This document shows, piece after piece, positions 27,706-36,082 of a stretch of DNA of 64,000 nucleotides; the first letter of the stretch is position 1; the number at the start of each line of letters is the position of its first letter. The position numbers and the translations under genes were made by a program. The stretch is taken from contig CAXXGM010000010.1 in NCBI GenBank assembly GCA_963677325.2, forward strand, positions 248,001 to 312,000. The letters run 5' to 3'. This DNA is from G963677325 sp963677325 (GTDB lineage Bacteria; Bacteroidota; Bacteroidia; Bacteroidales; Prolixibacteraceae). The notes under the pieces were generated by a model. The model made no database searches. It saw only the letters and a list, made by a program, of their open reading frames with translations, and had not been told where the DNA came from.

Positions 27706-29319
27706 TTAGTTGTACATTAATTTTCTTCTCTCATTAAGTTCATCATTTAAGATGTAGTCATCATAATCAGAAATTTTGTCTATTATTCCTTTAGGCGTTA
27801 GTTCAATTACCCGATTGGCAATAGTTTGAATAAATTCATGATCGTGTGAAGACATCAGGATATTGCCTTTAAAATTGACAAGATTATTGTTAAAGGCTTG
27901 AATGGATTCCAGGTCCAGGTGATTGGTCGGGGTATCAAGAACGAGAACGTTGGCATTTTTGATCATCATTCTTGAGATCATGCAGCGCATTTTTTCGCCT
28001 CCCGAGAGGACGCCGATTTTCTTATAGATCTCATCGCCTGAAAAAAGCATCTTTCCAAGATAACCTCGAAGAAAAGCTTCACTGGTATCGGCGGAATATT
28101 GGCCGAGCCATTCAACAAGATTTAAATCTGAGTTAAAAAAATCAGAATTATCAAGAGGCAAATAAGCCGTGGTGATGGTTTGTCCCCAATGATAACTTCC
28201 GGTATCGGGTTTCTCGTGACCACTGATAATTTCAAACAGAGCCGTCATTGCACGCGGATCATGCGAAAGAAAAACTATTTTATCATCTTTCTCCACGTTA
28301 AAGTTAACGTCCTTAAATAAAAATTCACCATTGACGCTTTTTGATAATCCCTTTACCTCAAGAACGCGGTTGCCAGGTTCTCTTTCCGGAGCGAAAATAA
28401 TACCCGGATATTTTCTCGTCGATGGTTTGATATCCTCAATATTGAGCTTTTCAATCATCTTCTTTCGGCTGGTTGTCTGCTTTGATTTGGCCACGTTAGC
28501 GCTAAAGCGGGCAATAAACTCCAGAAGTTCCTTCTTTTTCTCTTCAGCTTTTTTGTTTTGCGACTGCTGTTGACGCAGGGCTAATTGGCTGGAGTGATAC
28601 CAGAAGCTGTAATTCCCAGCAAAAAGCTGAACTTTCCCAAAGTCAATATCAACAGTGTGAGTGCAAACTGAATCCAAAAAATGCCGGTCATGAGAAACGA
28701 CCAAGACCGTATTTTCATAATTGGCAAGATAGTTTTCAAGCCACATTACCGTGTCAAGATCGAGATCATTGGTTGGCTCATCCAACAGCAGGTTATCCGG
28801 TTTTCCAAAGAGCGCCTGCGCCAGTAAAACCCGAACTTTCTCTTTACCACTGAGATCTTTCATCAGGTGATAATGCATATTTTCCCTGATACCCAATCCG
28901 CTCAGCAGCATGGCTGCATCACTTTCGGCATTCCATCCGTTCAATTCTGCAAATCTCTCTTCCAACTCCGCTGCTCTCATTCCGTCCTGTTCAGAAAAAT
29001 CAGCCTTATTGTATAAGCTATCTTTTTCATTCATGATTTTCCAGAGTTCATCATGACCGATCAAAACAGTATTAAGAACCGAAAATTCTTCAAAGTCAAA
29101 GTGGTTTTGCTTAAGAACAGATAATCTTTCACCAGGCCCCAACGATATGGAGCCCTTTGTAGAGGACAAGTCCCCTGAGATAATTCTTAAAAAAGTTGAT
29201 TTCCCGGCGCCATTAGCTCCGATGACACCATAACAATTCCCTGCTGTGAATTTGAGATTAACATCCTGGAACAAAGGCTTTTTGCCAAACTGTATGGCTA
29301 AATTTGAAACTGTAATCAT
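27706..29319 (-). CDS. ABC-F ATPase, YbiT-like, with degenerate second nucleotide site
   Basis: 537 residues, two ATPase domains without membrane parts: a translation factor of the ABC-F group, closest in layout to E. coli YbiT. NBD1 has Walker A GANGAGKST (34-42), LSGKE signature and LLLDEPTNDLD. The interdomain linker is basic (SRKKMIEKLNIEDIK). NBD2 keeps the LSGGEK signature, but where Walker A should be (about 350) it reads FLSHDPRAMTALFE, with no GKS/T, and its Walker B is LVLDTPTNHLD, lacking the catalytic Glu. One hydrolytic site is therefore probably lost. Confidence 0.9.
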   Translation of the reverse strand: MITVSNLAIQFGKKPLFQDVNLKFTAGNCYGVIGANGAGKSTFLRIISGDLSSTKGSISLGPGERLSVLKQNHFDFEEFSVLNTVLIGHDELWKIMNEKDSLYNKADFSEQDGMRAAELEERFAELNGWNAESDAAMLLSGLGIRENMHYHLMKDLSGKEKVRVLLAQALFGKPDNLLLDEPTNDLDLDTVMWLENYLANYENTVLVVSHDRHFLDSVCTHTVDIDFGKVQLFAGNYSFWYHSSQLALRQQQSQNKKAEEKKKELLEFIARFSANVAKSKQTTSRKKMIEKLNIEDIKPSTRKYPGIIFAPEREPGNRVLEVKGLSKSVNGEFLFKDVNFNVEKDDKIVFLSHDPRAMTALFEIISGHEKPDTGSYHWGQTITTAYLPLDNSDFFNSDLNLVEWLGQYSADTSEAFLRGYLGKMLFSGDEIYKKIGVLSGGEKMRCMISRMMIKNANVLVLDTPTNHLDLESIQAFNNNLVNFKGNILMSSHDHEFIQTIANRVIELTPKGIIDKISDYDDYILNDELNERRKLMYN

Positions 29320-29367
29320 TAACTAACTTCCATATTTTAAAAGGGAGGCAAAGGTAACCATTTTTTT

Positions 29368-29559
29368 GATGTGTTGATGCATTGATGTGCTGATGTGTTG
29401 ATTTGCAGATGTGGGGATGTAATGATGTGCCAAAGTGAGAATTGACTGAATGCTGATGTATTGATGTTAATCAGCATATCCGTTTATCATCAGATCATTA
29501 TCAGGCACATAAGCACATCAATACATTAGCAAATCAGCGAATCAGCACATCAGCACCAG
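29368..29559. repeat. 8-bp phased inverted array forming a long hairpin
   Basis: Left half: eight consecutive 8-bp units of GATGTGTT type from 29368 to 29431. Right half: inverted 8-bp units of AGCACATC type from 29512 to 29559. The halves are imperfectly complementary over about 50 bases with an 80-base spacer. The right half runs into the last codons of the alcohol dehydrogenase gene, whose stop lies at 29542-29544. Confidence 0.8.
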
Positions 29560-30567
29560 TGTTCCCACAGCTTTGCCTCTTTTTAACTCATTCAATGCAA
29601 TATTTGCTTCTTCTAATGGATAGGTCTGTATTACAGGCTTAAAATCCATTTCACCTGCTATGCGTAAAAATTCTTCAATATCCTTTCTTGTGACATTGGC
29701 AACGGTTTTAATTTCTTTCTCAAGCCATAAATGTTCTTGGTAGTTAAGCTTTAAAAGTTCATCCTTGTCATTGTTTTCTTTGCTGATGGCATTGATGACC
29801 AGCCTGCCTCCGGGTTTAAGAAACGTAAGAGCTCTGACAACCGGCCTCCAGGCAGGGGTGGTATCAATAATACAATCCATCATATCGGGAGGTACAGAAG
29901 AAGTATCGCCCGTCCAATCAGCCCCTAATGACAAAGCCAGCATTTGAGATTTTTCACTTCTGGCAAATACAAATACTTTTGATGACGGATACAAGAACTT
30001 CGAGATTTTAAGTACCTGATGACCAGATCCTCCGAATCCAGTCAGTCCGAGCACATGGCCCTCTTTCATTCCCGTTAATCTCAGAGCACGATAACCTACC
30101 GATCCCCCGCATAACAAAGGGGCAGCTTCTTCGTCTGTAAACCGGTCGGGTATTCTATAGACCGCATCTTCAGGGACACACATGTATTCAGCATATCCTC
30201 CATTTGCATCAAGACCTGTTCCCATGAAATTGGAACATAGATTTTCATGTCCTTCCAGACAGTTACTGCATTTCATGCAGGATGAAAAAAACCATCCTAC
30301 ACCGACTCTTTCACCAAGGTTATGTTTTGTAACAAGATCTCCCTTCTTAACTATTATTCCAATAACCTGATGTCCCGGAATTATTGGATAAAAGGAAGGA
30401 ACAACTCGTCCTTCAATTTTATCCAGTTCGGTATGGCATACCCCACAGGCTTTTACTCTGATAAGCAATTCACCCTCTTTGGGCTCGGGTACCGGAATTT
30501 CCATCAAATGCAAAGGACTGATGTTATGTTCAAAATGCGATACCCCATTTAATACCATTGCTCTCAT
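29542..30567 (-). CDS. Zinc-dependent alcohol dehydrogenase
   Basis: 341-residue medium-chain dehydrogenase. Catalytic-zinc ligands lie in CGVCHTELD and the following GHQVIG; the structural-zinc Cys cluster is CMKCSNCLEGHENLC. The Rossmann glycine run is GLTGFGGSGHQ. The family oxidises primary alcohols or reduces aldehydes with NAD(P)H; substrate unknown. The extreme C-terminus (LVLMC) is encoded by the 8-bp repeat array, which suggests that the array has replaced or extended the original end. Confidence 0.88.
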   Translation of the reverse strand: MRAMVLNGVSHFEHNISPLHLMEIPVPEPKEGELLIRVKACGVCHTELDKIEGRVVPSFYPIIPGHQVIGIIVKKGDLVTKHNLGERVGVGWFFSSCMKCSNCLEGHENLCSNFMGTGLDANGGYAEYMCVPEDAVYRIPDRFTDEEAAPLLCGGSVGYRALRLTGMKEGHVLGLTGFGGSGHQVLKISKFLYPSSKVFVFARSEKSQMLALSLGADWTGDTSSVPPDMMDCIIDTTPAWRPVVRALTFLKPGGRLVINAISKENNDKDELLKLNYQEHLWLEKEIKTVANVTRKDIEEFLRIAGEMDFKPVIQTYPLEEANIALNELKRGKAVGTLVLMC

Positions 30568-30639
30568 TTCCCAAAGAATTCAATTACGATCAACCGAAAG
30601 TTACAAAAAATCTGAGAAAACCTTGCGATCTCTTATTTA

Positions 30640-30862
30640 TTAAAGTGAGTTCGATCTAAAGTTGATATCAAACCTAATCCGTTGGAAACACCTAAGTAGA
30701 AGATAGAAATCCCACGACATTTTAACCTTATTACCTGATTTGTTCCTCCATTTATTGAGCCAAATTAGGTAATCAGGTAAAATATTCGAGGGGTATTCCC
30801 GTTTCCACTTAGGTGTTCCTGAACGGATTAGGGTATCCATACTTGGGACTAACTCTCGTTAA
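30640..30862. repeat. Palindromic dispersed element, copy A
   Basis: 223 bases with subterminal inverted repeats of about 58 bases, running from TTAAAGTGAGTTCGATCT at the left to CTCTCGTTAA at the right, with ACCTAATCCGTT and AACACCTAAGT blocks repeated in inverse orientation. An internal palindrome (TTACCTGATT/AATCAGGTAA) sits in the middle. A second, diverged copy is at 54478-54779. No coding capacity; MITE-like. Confidence 0.8.
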
Positions 30863-30994
30863 CTAAAGTACAGAACACCGAGATTAAAGTCATTTACTCT
30901 CCGCGGATAATCCTTTATTTAATTTTTTTCTTCTTTATGTAGCATCTGTCCCCTGCCCTTTCTCTTTTCAAAATAATATCAAAACAGTTATTTC

Positions 30995-31053
30995 TGTAAT
31001 GTTTCTGTAATGTTTGTGTAATGTAACTATAATATTTATTACAAATTCATTAC
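30995..31053. repeat. 11-bp phased TGTAAT/ATTAC array
   Basis: TGTAAT at 30995, 31006 and 31017, a variant TATAAT at 31028, then the inverse ATTAC at 31038 and 31049. Direct units are 11 bp apart and the inverse units are 11 bp apart. It ends about 40 bases before the start of the DUF6266-like gene, so it may affect that promoter. Confidence 0.8.
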
Positions 31054-31093
31054 TTTTACCTTATAGATTCTTTACATAAAAAAGAAGGTTGTT

Positions 31094-31714
31094 ATGGCGA
31101 AAGTAAAAGGAGGAGATATATCGGGTATGGTTGGTGCCCTGGTTTTTTTAAAACTCAATGGGAAAGGAGTCGTTCGTTTGGCTCCCAAAGAAAGGCCCAA
31201 AAATTCATGGAGCGAAGGGCAGAATATGTACCGGAAAAAAGTCAGCAATCTGGCGGCATTTTGGATGAAATCTGTTCCGTCAGATATAAAACGGGTTTTT
31301 GAACTGGCCGCTGAAAACATGACTGCCTATAACCTCTTTCTCAAAACCAATCTTCCGGCTTTTCATGCAGACGGGACACAGGTTGATTTGGAGTGGTTAC
31401 ACTTATCGGCGGGTAAACTTCCTCTGCCTCATAAGCTTAAGGCAATTAACGTTGCCGGTAATCCTGAAAAAATTGAAGTAACGTGGCAGGATGATTCAGG
31501 TATTGGTCTTGCCCGCCCGAAGGATGAACTGACGATGGTGATTGCCCGCGAAGGAAAATTCACGGCTCCAATCTCAACAGGCGCAATCCGAAAACAGCAA
31601 ACAGCTGTTATTCAGCTTCCTGCAGGGACGGGAGCGATACAAGGTATCTATCTGTCATTTGCATCGAGGGAGCGGGGGCTTTATTCAGCAGATCAGTGGT
31701 TTGGGATTGTATAA
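31094..31714 (+). CDS. DUF6266-like protein
   Basis: 206 residues, no signal peptide. The start MAKVKGGDISGMVGALVFLKLNGKGVVR with a glycine-rich N-terminus, a Trp/Gln-rich middle (SWSEGQNMYRKKVSN) and a beta-rich C-terminal half resembles DUF6266, a Bacteroidetes family of unknown function often present in several copies. The C-terminal half (about 115-206) looks like a fibronectin-type or other beta sandwich. Cytoplasmic or surface location cannot be decided. Confidence 0.5.
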   Translation: MAKVKGGDISGMVGALVFLKLNGKGVVRLAPKERPKNSWSEGQNMYRKKVSNLAAFWMKSVPSDIKRVFELAAENMTAYNLFLKTNLPAFHADGTQVDLEWLHLSAGKLPLPHKLKAINVAGNPEKIEVTWQDDSGIGLARPKDELTMVIAREGKFTAPISTGAIRKQQTAVIQLPAGTGAIQGIYLSFASRERGLYSADQWFGIV

Positions 31715-31738
31715 ATTTAGGTTATAAATTTAGATATT

Positions 31739-32377
31739 ATGGATTCATTTGAAATATCGGTAGAAAGATTTGATGAATTTGCAGAAGAATATGCGAAGAG
31801 ATTTATGGATATTGGTTCATACAGATCTTCAATTGATATGTTCTGCGATTTAATAATCAGTGATAAACCAAAGATTTTAGAACTTGGGTGCGGGCCGGGA
31901 AACGTTACAAGATATATAAAAAACAGATTTTCGGGGAGTGAATACATTGCCATTGATTTAGCTCCGAAGATGATCGAAATTGCTAAACAGCAGGTTAAAG
32001 ATGTAGATTTCAGAGTAATGGATGCAAGATACATTTTATCTTTCAATACTAAATTTGAAGCAATAATGTGTTCATTTTGTCTGCCATTTCTATCAGTAAT
32101 TGACTCACAGAAATTGATTGCCGATTGTTCGGAAAAATTATTAAATAATGGCGTGATTTACTTAAGTACAATGGAAGGGGATGAGTCAAAAGCTGGATTT
32201 GAAACAACAAACTTTTCAGGAGATTCAAAAGTCTATTTTAATTATCACAAGCAACAAGATATAGAGGCTGCATTGTTGAGTAACGGATTTATAGTTAAAC
32301 AAATAAATCGTCAAAAATATTATGAACTTGATGGAAGGGTAACAATTGATCTAATATTTATAGCGATAAAGAGATAA
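31739..32377 (+). CDS. Class I SAM-dependent methyltransferase
   Basis: 212 residues with the Rossmann motif I ILELGCGPGNVTRYI, motif II acidic residue in YIAIDLAPKMIEIA, and the VDFRVMDARY segment (motif III). Similar to small-molecule methyltransferases of the UbiE/Tam type; substrate unknown. Lies 24 bases after the DUF6266-like gene in the same direction, before the lar genes but separated from them by about 165 bases. Confidence 0.85.
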   Translation: MDSFEISVERFDEFAEEYAKRFMDIGSYRSSIDMFCDLIISDKPKILELGCGPGNVTRYIKNRFSGSEYIAIDLAPKMIEIAKQQVKDVDFRVMDARYILSFNTKFEAIMCSFCLPFLSVIDSQKLIADCSEKLLNNGVIYLSTMEGDESKAGFETTNFSGDSKVYFNYHKQQDIEAALLSNGFIVKQINRQKYYELDGRVTIDLIFIAIKR

Positions 32378-32543
32378 AGAGGTCCGACAAGGAGGATTTG
32401 GGGCCCTTATTTGCAATTAAGGTTAACCCTTTGCGATTATTGGAATAAACTTATTTTATTATTAAAAGGTTGCTATTTTTGAAGTCTGAATTATCGGCTT
32501 CCTCAATTGGTCAGCCGGCACTAAAATAAATAAGATATTAACG

Positions 32544-33362
32544 ATGATGCACCTCAAGGATAAAGAACAGAAACTTAAAGAATGGTTCAGTAAACATCCT
32601 AAGGTGGTGGTTGCACTTTCGGGGGGTGTCGATTCTTGTCTTGTGGCGTTTGCCGCAAGAAAATTCATTGGTAAAGAGAATATTATCGCTGTTATATCTG
32701 ACTCGGCAAGTCTAAAAGAGCGTGACTTGAAGGATGCCCGCAAATTCTGTTCGGATTACGACATTAACCTTGAAATCGTTGATGCACGTGAGATTGACGA
32801 TCCCAATTATGCTTCCAACCCGATAGACCGGTGTTTTTTCTGCAAATCAGCGCTTTATACAGAATTAAACAGTCTGATTGAAACCAAATATCCCGACTAC
32901 GTGATGCTGAACGGCAACAATTTCAGCGACCTGGGAGATTACAGACCCGGACTGAAGGCTGCCAGCGAATTTCGTGCGCTTAGTCCATTAGCGGAATGCG
33001 AATTCAACAAGGAAGATATAAGGGAACTGTCGCAGTATTATCATCTTTTTATCTGGGATAAGCCGGCCAGCCCTTGTTTAAGCAGCCGTTTCCCTTATGG
33101 CGAGGCCATCACGGCAGAAAAACTCAGGATGGTTGAGGATGCTGAAGAAATGCTTTATCATTATGGATTTCATACCGCAAGAGTTCGTCATTACGGGGAT
33201 ACGGCCAGAATTGAAGTACCTTCTGAACAGCTGAGCAGATTGGAAGGGTTTTTTGGAGAAATAGAGGAAAAAATAATTGCAATTGGCTATAAATTATGTG
33301 AAATTGACAAGGAAGGATTCATATCAGGTAAACTAAACAGGGCATTGACTCATGAGCAATAA
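32544..33362 (+). CDS. larE: Pyridinium-3,5-biscarboxylic acid mononucleotide sulfurtransferase
   Basis: 272 residues. PP-loop ATP pyrophosphatase motif SGGVDS at 26-31 activates the substrate by adenylation. LarE then adds sulfur in making the nickel-pincer nucleotide (NPN) cofactor. Three Cys are at the key sites: Cys97 and Cys100 (DRCFFCKSALY) and Cys178 (PASPCLSSRFPYG). In Lactiplantibacillus a single Cys is sacrificed; three-Cys forms such as that of Thermotoga carry a [4Fe-4S] cluster, so this one is predicted to be of the cluster type. First gene of larE-larB-larC. Confidence 0.9.
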   Translation: MMHLKDKEQKLKEWFSKHPKVVVALSGGVDSCLVAFAARKFIGKENIIAVISDSASLKERDLKDARKFCSDYDINLEIVDAREIDDPNYASNPIDRCFFCKSALYTELNSLIETKYPDYVMLNGNNFSDLGDYRPGLKAASEFRALSPLAECEFNKEDIRELSQYYHLFIWDKPASPCLSSRFPYGEAITAEKLRMVEDAEEMLYHYGFHTARVRHYGDTARIEVPSEQLSRLEGFFGEIEEKIIAIGYKLCEIDKEGFISGKLNRALTHEQ

Positions 33363-34002
33363 TTTCACCCTCGATTTTGAAAGAAATCAAAGATTAGGTT
33401 TTCCGGAAACAGTTTTTGGAGCCAATAAGACCTCAGAAAGTCTGATCAATATTACTCAGGCTTTACTTCAAAAGCAACAGCATGCTTTTATCACAAAATT
33501 GCAGGAGGAAAAATTTCTTGAATTATCCCTTCATTTTAGTCCGATTCAATACGATAAAATCTCAGGAGCCTGTCTGATCGGGAATGTACCCGGGGAACCG
33601 GAACAAAAAAGTGTGGCTATTCTCTCAGGAGGAACCTCGGATGAATTTATTGTTAATGAAGCATATTATACACTTCGGTATTTAGGCATTGGTGCAACAA
33701 GGTTTCAGGATGTTGGAGTAGCTGGATTGCACCGGTTGCTGAAGATAAAAGAGGAACTCCAGACATATAAAGTTTTGATCGTAATAGCTGGTTTTGAAGG
33801 GGCTCTACCTACCGTAGTTGGAGGATTATCCCCACTTCCGATTATTGCCGTACCTGCAAGCATCGGATACGGTGTTGCGAAAGATGGATATACAGCTTTG
33901 AATTCCATGCTCTCAAGCTGTGCCAATGGTATCGTGGTCGTAAATATTGACAATGGTTATGGCGCCGCACTGGCAGCTTTCAGAATTTTAAATAACAAAT
34001 AG
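33352..34002 (+). CDS. larB: Nicotinic acid adenine dinucleotide carboxylase/hydrolase
   Basis: 216 residues, PurE-like fold. LarB carboxylates the pyridinium ring of NaAD and hydrolyses the phosphoanhydride, the first step to NPN. Signatures: the LGFPETVFGANKT start, AILSGGTSDEFIVNEA, and the C-terminal VVGGLSPLPIIAVPASIGYG block with the PurE-type glycine loop. It overlaps the end of larE by 11 bases in another frame, indicating translational coupling. Confidence 0.9.
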   Translation: MSNNFTLDFERNQRLGFPETVFGANKTSESLINITQALLQKQQHAFITKLQEEKFLELSLHFSPIQYDKISGACLIGNVPGEPEQKSVAILSGGTSDEFIVNEAYYTLRYLGIGATRFQDVGVAGLHRLLKIKEELQTYKVLIVIAGFEGALPTVVGGLSPLPIIAVPASIGYGVAKDGYTALNSMLSSCANGIVVVNIDNGYGAALAAFRILNNK

Positions 34003-34045
34003 CAGCTTCGGTTCTTTAAGTTCTTATTGAAAACAAATCAGAAAA

Positions 34046-35269
34046 ATGGGCCATATTTTAAAAATTGAGGCTTTTGCAGGATTAAGTGGTGACATGTTTC
34101 TTGGGGCTCTCGCCGGATTGGCAGGTGCTTATGAATCCATCATAAATCTACCCAAACTTCTTCATCTCGAGAATGAAGCTGAGATTAGTGTCATGGATGT
34201 AGTAAAAAACGGCATTGCCTGTAAACACGTCAAAATAATTGAAAAAATTCATCATCAAGAGCATCCTCATGAACATCTCCACGAACATCACAACGAAGAT
34301 GGTCCGCATCATACTCATCACCGGCACCTGCATCACATCTACCAACTGATTGATAGTGCAGAGCTAAACATTAAAACAAAAAATATTGCCAAAGAAATCT
34401 TCCTTTTGCTTGGAACAGCTGAAGCTGAAATTCATGGGAAATCTCTGGAAGAAATACATTTTCACGAAGTCGGCGCTATCGATTCTATCATGGATATTGT
34501 AGGAAGTGCCTGGCTTATTGATCAATTGAATATCGATAAAACCTTTTCAACTGCCATTACTACAGGCTCAGGGTTTGTAAAAACAGATCATGGGAGATTA
34601 CCAGTTCCCACTCCCGCCACCCAATTGCTTCTTCATGGATTCCCATCAAAAGCAGGGGATCAACAGGGGGAACTGACCACACCAACCGGGGCGGCTATAT
34701 TAAAATATCTTCAGCCTTCTTTTGATATTCCCGTCTTAAAAGAACTAAATACGTGTTATGGCCCGGGTGAAAAGAATTTGGAAATCCCGAATACGCTCAG
34801 ATTAAGTCTTTGCGAAGAGGGAAAAAGGGGGAAAGGCATTTTTGTTATTCAAACTAATATTGACGATTTATCCGGCGAGTTTCTTGGACTTGAATTTCAG
34901 CAAAAACTTTTTGATAATGGAGCGTTGGATTTTTATTTTCAGCAGGTAATTATGAAAAAAGGTCGTCCTGGAATTATCCTGACTGTATTGACTCCTGAAT
35001 CTGATTTGAAAAAAATAGGAGAAATAATTTTGGAGAATACCTCTGCCATTGGACTCAGGTTCTTCCCCGTTGAAAGGATGGAGCTCAAGCGCAAAAATGT
35101 ACTGACAGAAACCGGATTTGGAACTGTCAAAGGAAAAGAAGTTACCCTGCCATCAGGTAAGAAAAGAGTAAAATTGGAAAATGATGAAATCTTTCGCATT
35201 TCAAAACAGAGTGGTCTTTCTGCACTTGAGATTCTCCAAGACATAAATACCAACCGGTATCCCAAATAA
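34046..35269 (+). CDS. larC: Nickel-pincer cofactor nickel-insertion protein
   Basis: 407 residues, the CTP-dependent cyclometallase that inserts nickel into the pincer nucleotide. Starts ILKIEAFAGLSGDMFLGAL, has a His-rich nickel-binding loop at 69-97 (14 or more His), FHEVGAIDSIMDIVG, PVPTPATQLLLHG and LTTPTGAAIL. In Lactiplantibacillus the gene is split and joined by a programmed frameshift; here it is one uninterrupted frame. A terminator follows. No larA (lactate racemase) or other known NPN enzyme is in the window. Confidence 0.92.
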   Translation: MGHILKIEAFAGLSGDMFLGALAGLAGAYESIINLPKLLHLENEAEISVMDVVKNGIACKHVKIIEKIHHQEHPHEHLHEHHNEDGPHHTHHRHLHHIYQLIDSAELNIKTKNIAKEIFLLLGTAEAEIHGKSLEEIHFHEVGAIDSIMDIVGSAWLIDQLNIDKTFSTAITTGSGFVKTDHGRLPVPTPATQLLLHGFPSKAGDQQGELTTPTGAAILKYLQPSFDIPVLKELNTCYGPGEKNLEIPNTLRLSLCEEGKRGKGIFVIQTNIDDLSGEFLGLEFQQKLFDNGALDFYFQQVIMKKGRPGIILTVLTPESDLKKIGEIILENTSAIGLRFFPVERMELKRKNVLTETGFGTVKGKEVTLPSGKKRVKLENDEIFRISKQSGLSALEILQDINTNRYPK

Positions 35270-35396
35270 CACAGATTTATTGGGGTTGAGTGGTAACAAT
35301 TTCGATTCGGAAAAAAATCTGTAAGATTCCGAACAAAAGAGTATCAATCTGTGTTTATTAAATAACTTTTTTCATACGTTAGTTATAAATAAATTC

Positions 35397-35429
35397 AAAT
35401 CCCCTGCATTTCTCAGTCGCAGGGGATTT
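35397..35429. terminator. Bidirectional intrinsic terminator
   Basis: AAATCCCCTGC (35397-35407) pairs perfectly with GCAGGGGATTT (35419-35429) around an 11-base loop. It closes the lar operon from the left and the glmS fragment from the right. Confidence 0.88.
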
Positions 35430-35477
35430 TGACAAGGTAAAAACAATATTGTAAATACGGATTGCATCGGTTAAACT

Positions 35478-35925
35478 CTACTCCACCGTCACAGATTTTG
35501 CCAGATTACGAGGTCTATCCACATTACAGCCCAGGAAAAGTGCCGTATGATACGCTAAAAGCTGAAGCGGTATAACAGACAAAAGAGGAACAAGTGCATC
35601 GTGAACAGCCGGGATTTCAATTGTTTCATCTACCATATCAGCGATCTCCTTGTCTCCCTCATTAATCAGGGCCATTACATTCCCATTACGGGCTTTTACT
35701 TCCATAATATTCGAGATCATTTTTCACCGGTTTTCTGCATCACAGGCCAATGCCACAAGAGGAAAATTCTCATCAATTAATGCAATGGGGCCATGCTTCA
35801 TTTCAGAAGCAGGATATCCTTCTGCATGAATGTATGATATTTCTTTTAATTTAAGTGCTCCTTCGAGTGCAACCGGATGATTAATTCCCCTGCCAAGGAA
35901 GAAAAAGTTCTTTGGAATCCGATTG
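35478..35925 (-). pseudogene. glmS: C-terminal fragment of glucosamine-6-phosphate synthase
   Basis: About 150 residues of the second SIS (isomerase) domain: FFFLGRGINHPVALEGALKL, YPASEMKHGPIALID, and the canonical C-terminus PRNLAKSVTVE. The glutaminase domain and first SIS domain (roughly 450 residues) are missing, and an in-frame TGA interrupts it at 35724-35726 between DAENR and KMISNI. It is thus a fragment with a nonsense codon. GlmS is normally essential, so an intact copy should exist elsewhere. Confidence 0.88.
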
Positions 35926-36082
35926 ATTAAACACAATTATGTTTTTAACAAATAATTGTCTTATCAACAACTATCAAGCAAATGTGTTTATTGAGCAACA
36001 GAATAGAATTTCCAACAAGATCTCCCCTGTTCTTTGGAGACCGGATAATAATTCCGGAGAGTATTGTTTCTCTTGGATTACT

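Noticed and set aside
30640..30840. 66-residue minus-strand frame rich in Trp and Arg
   Set aside because: Lies wholly inside palindromic element copy A, so its codons are set by the repeat.
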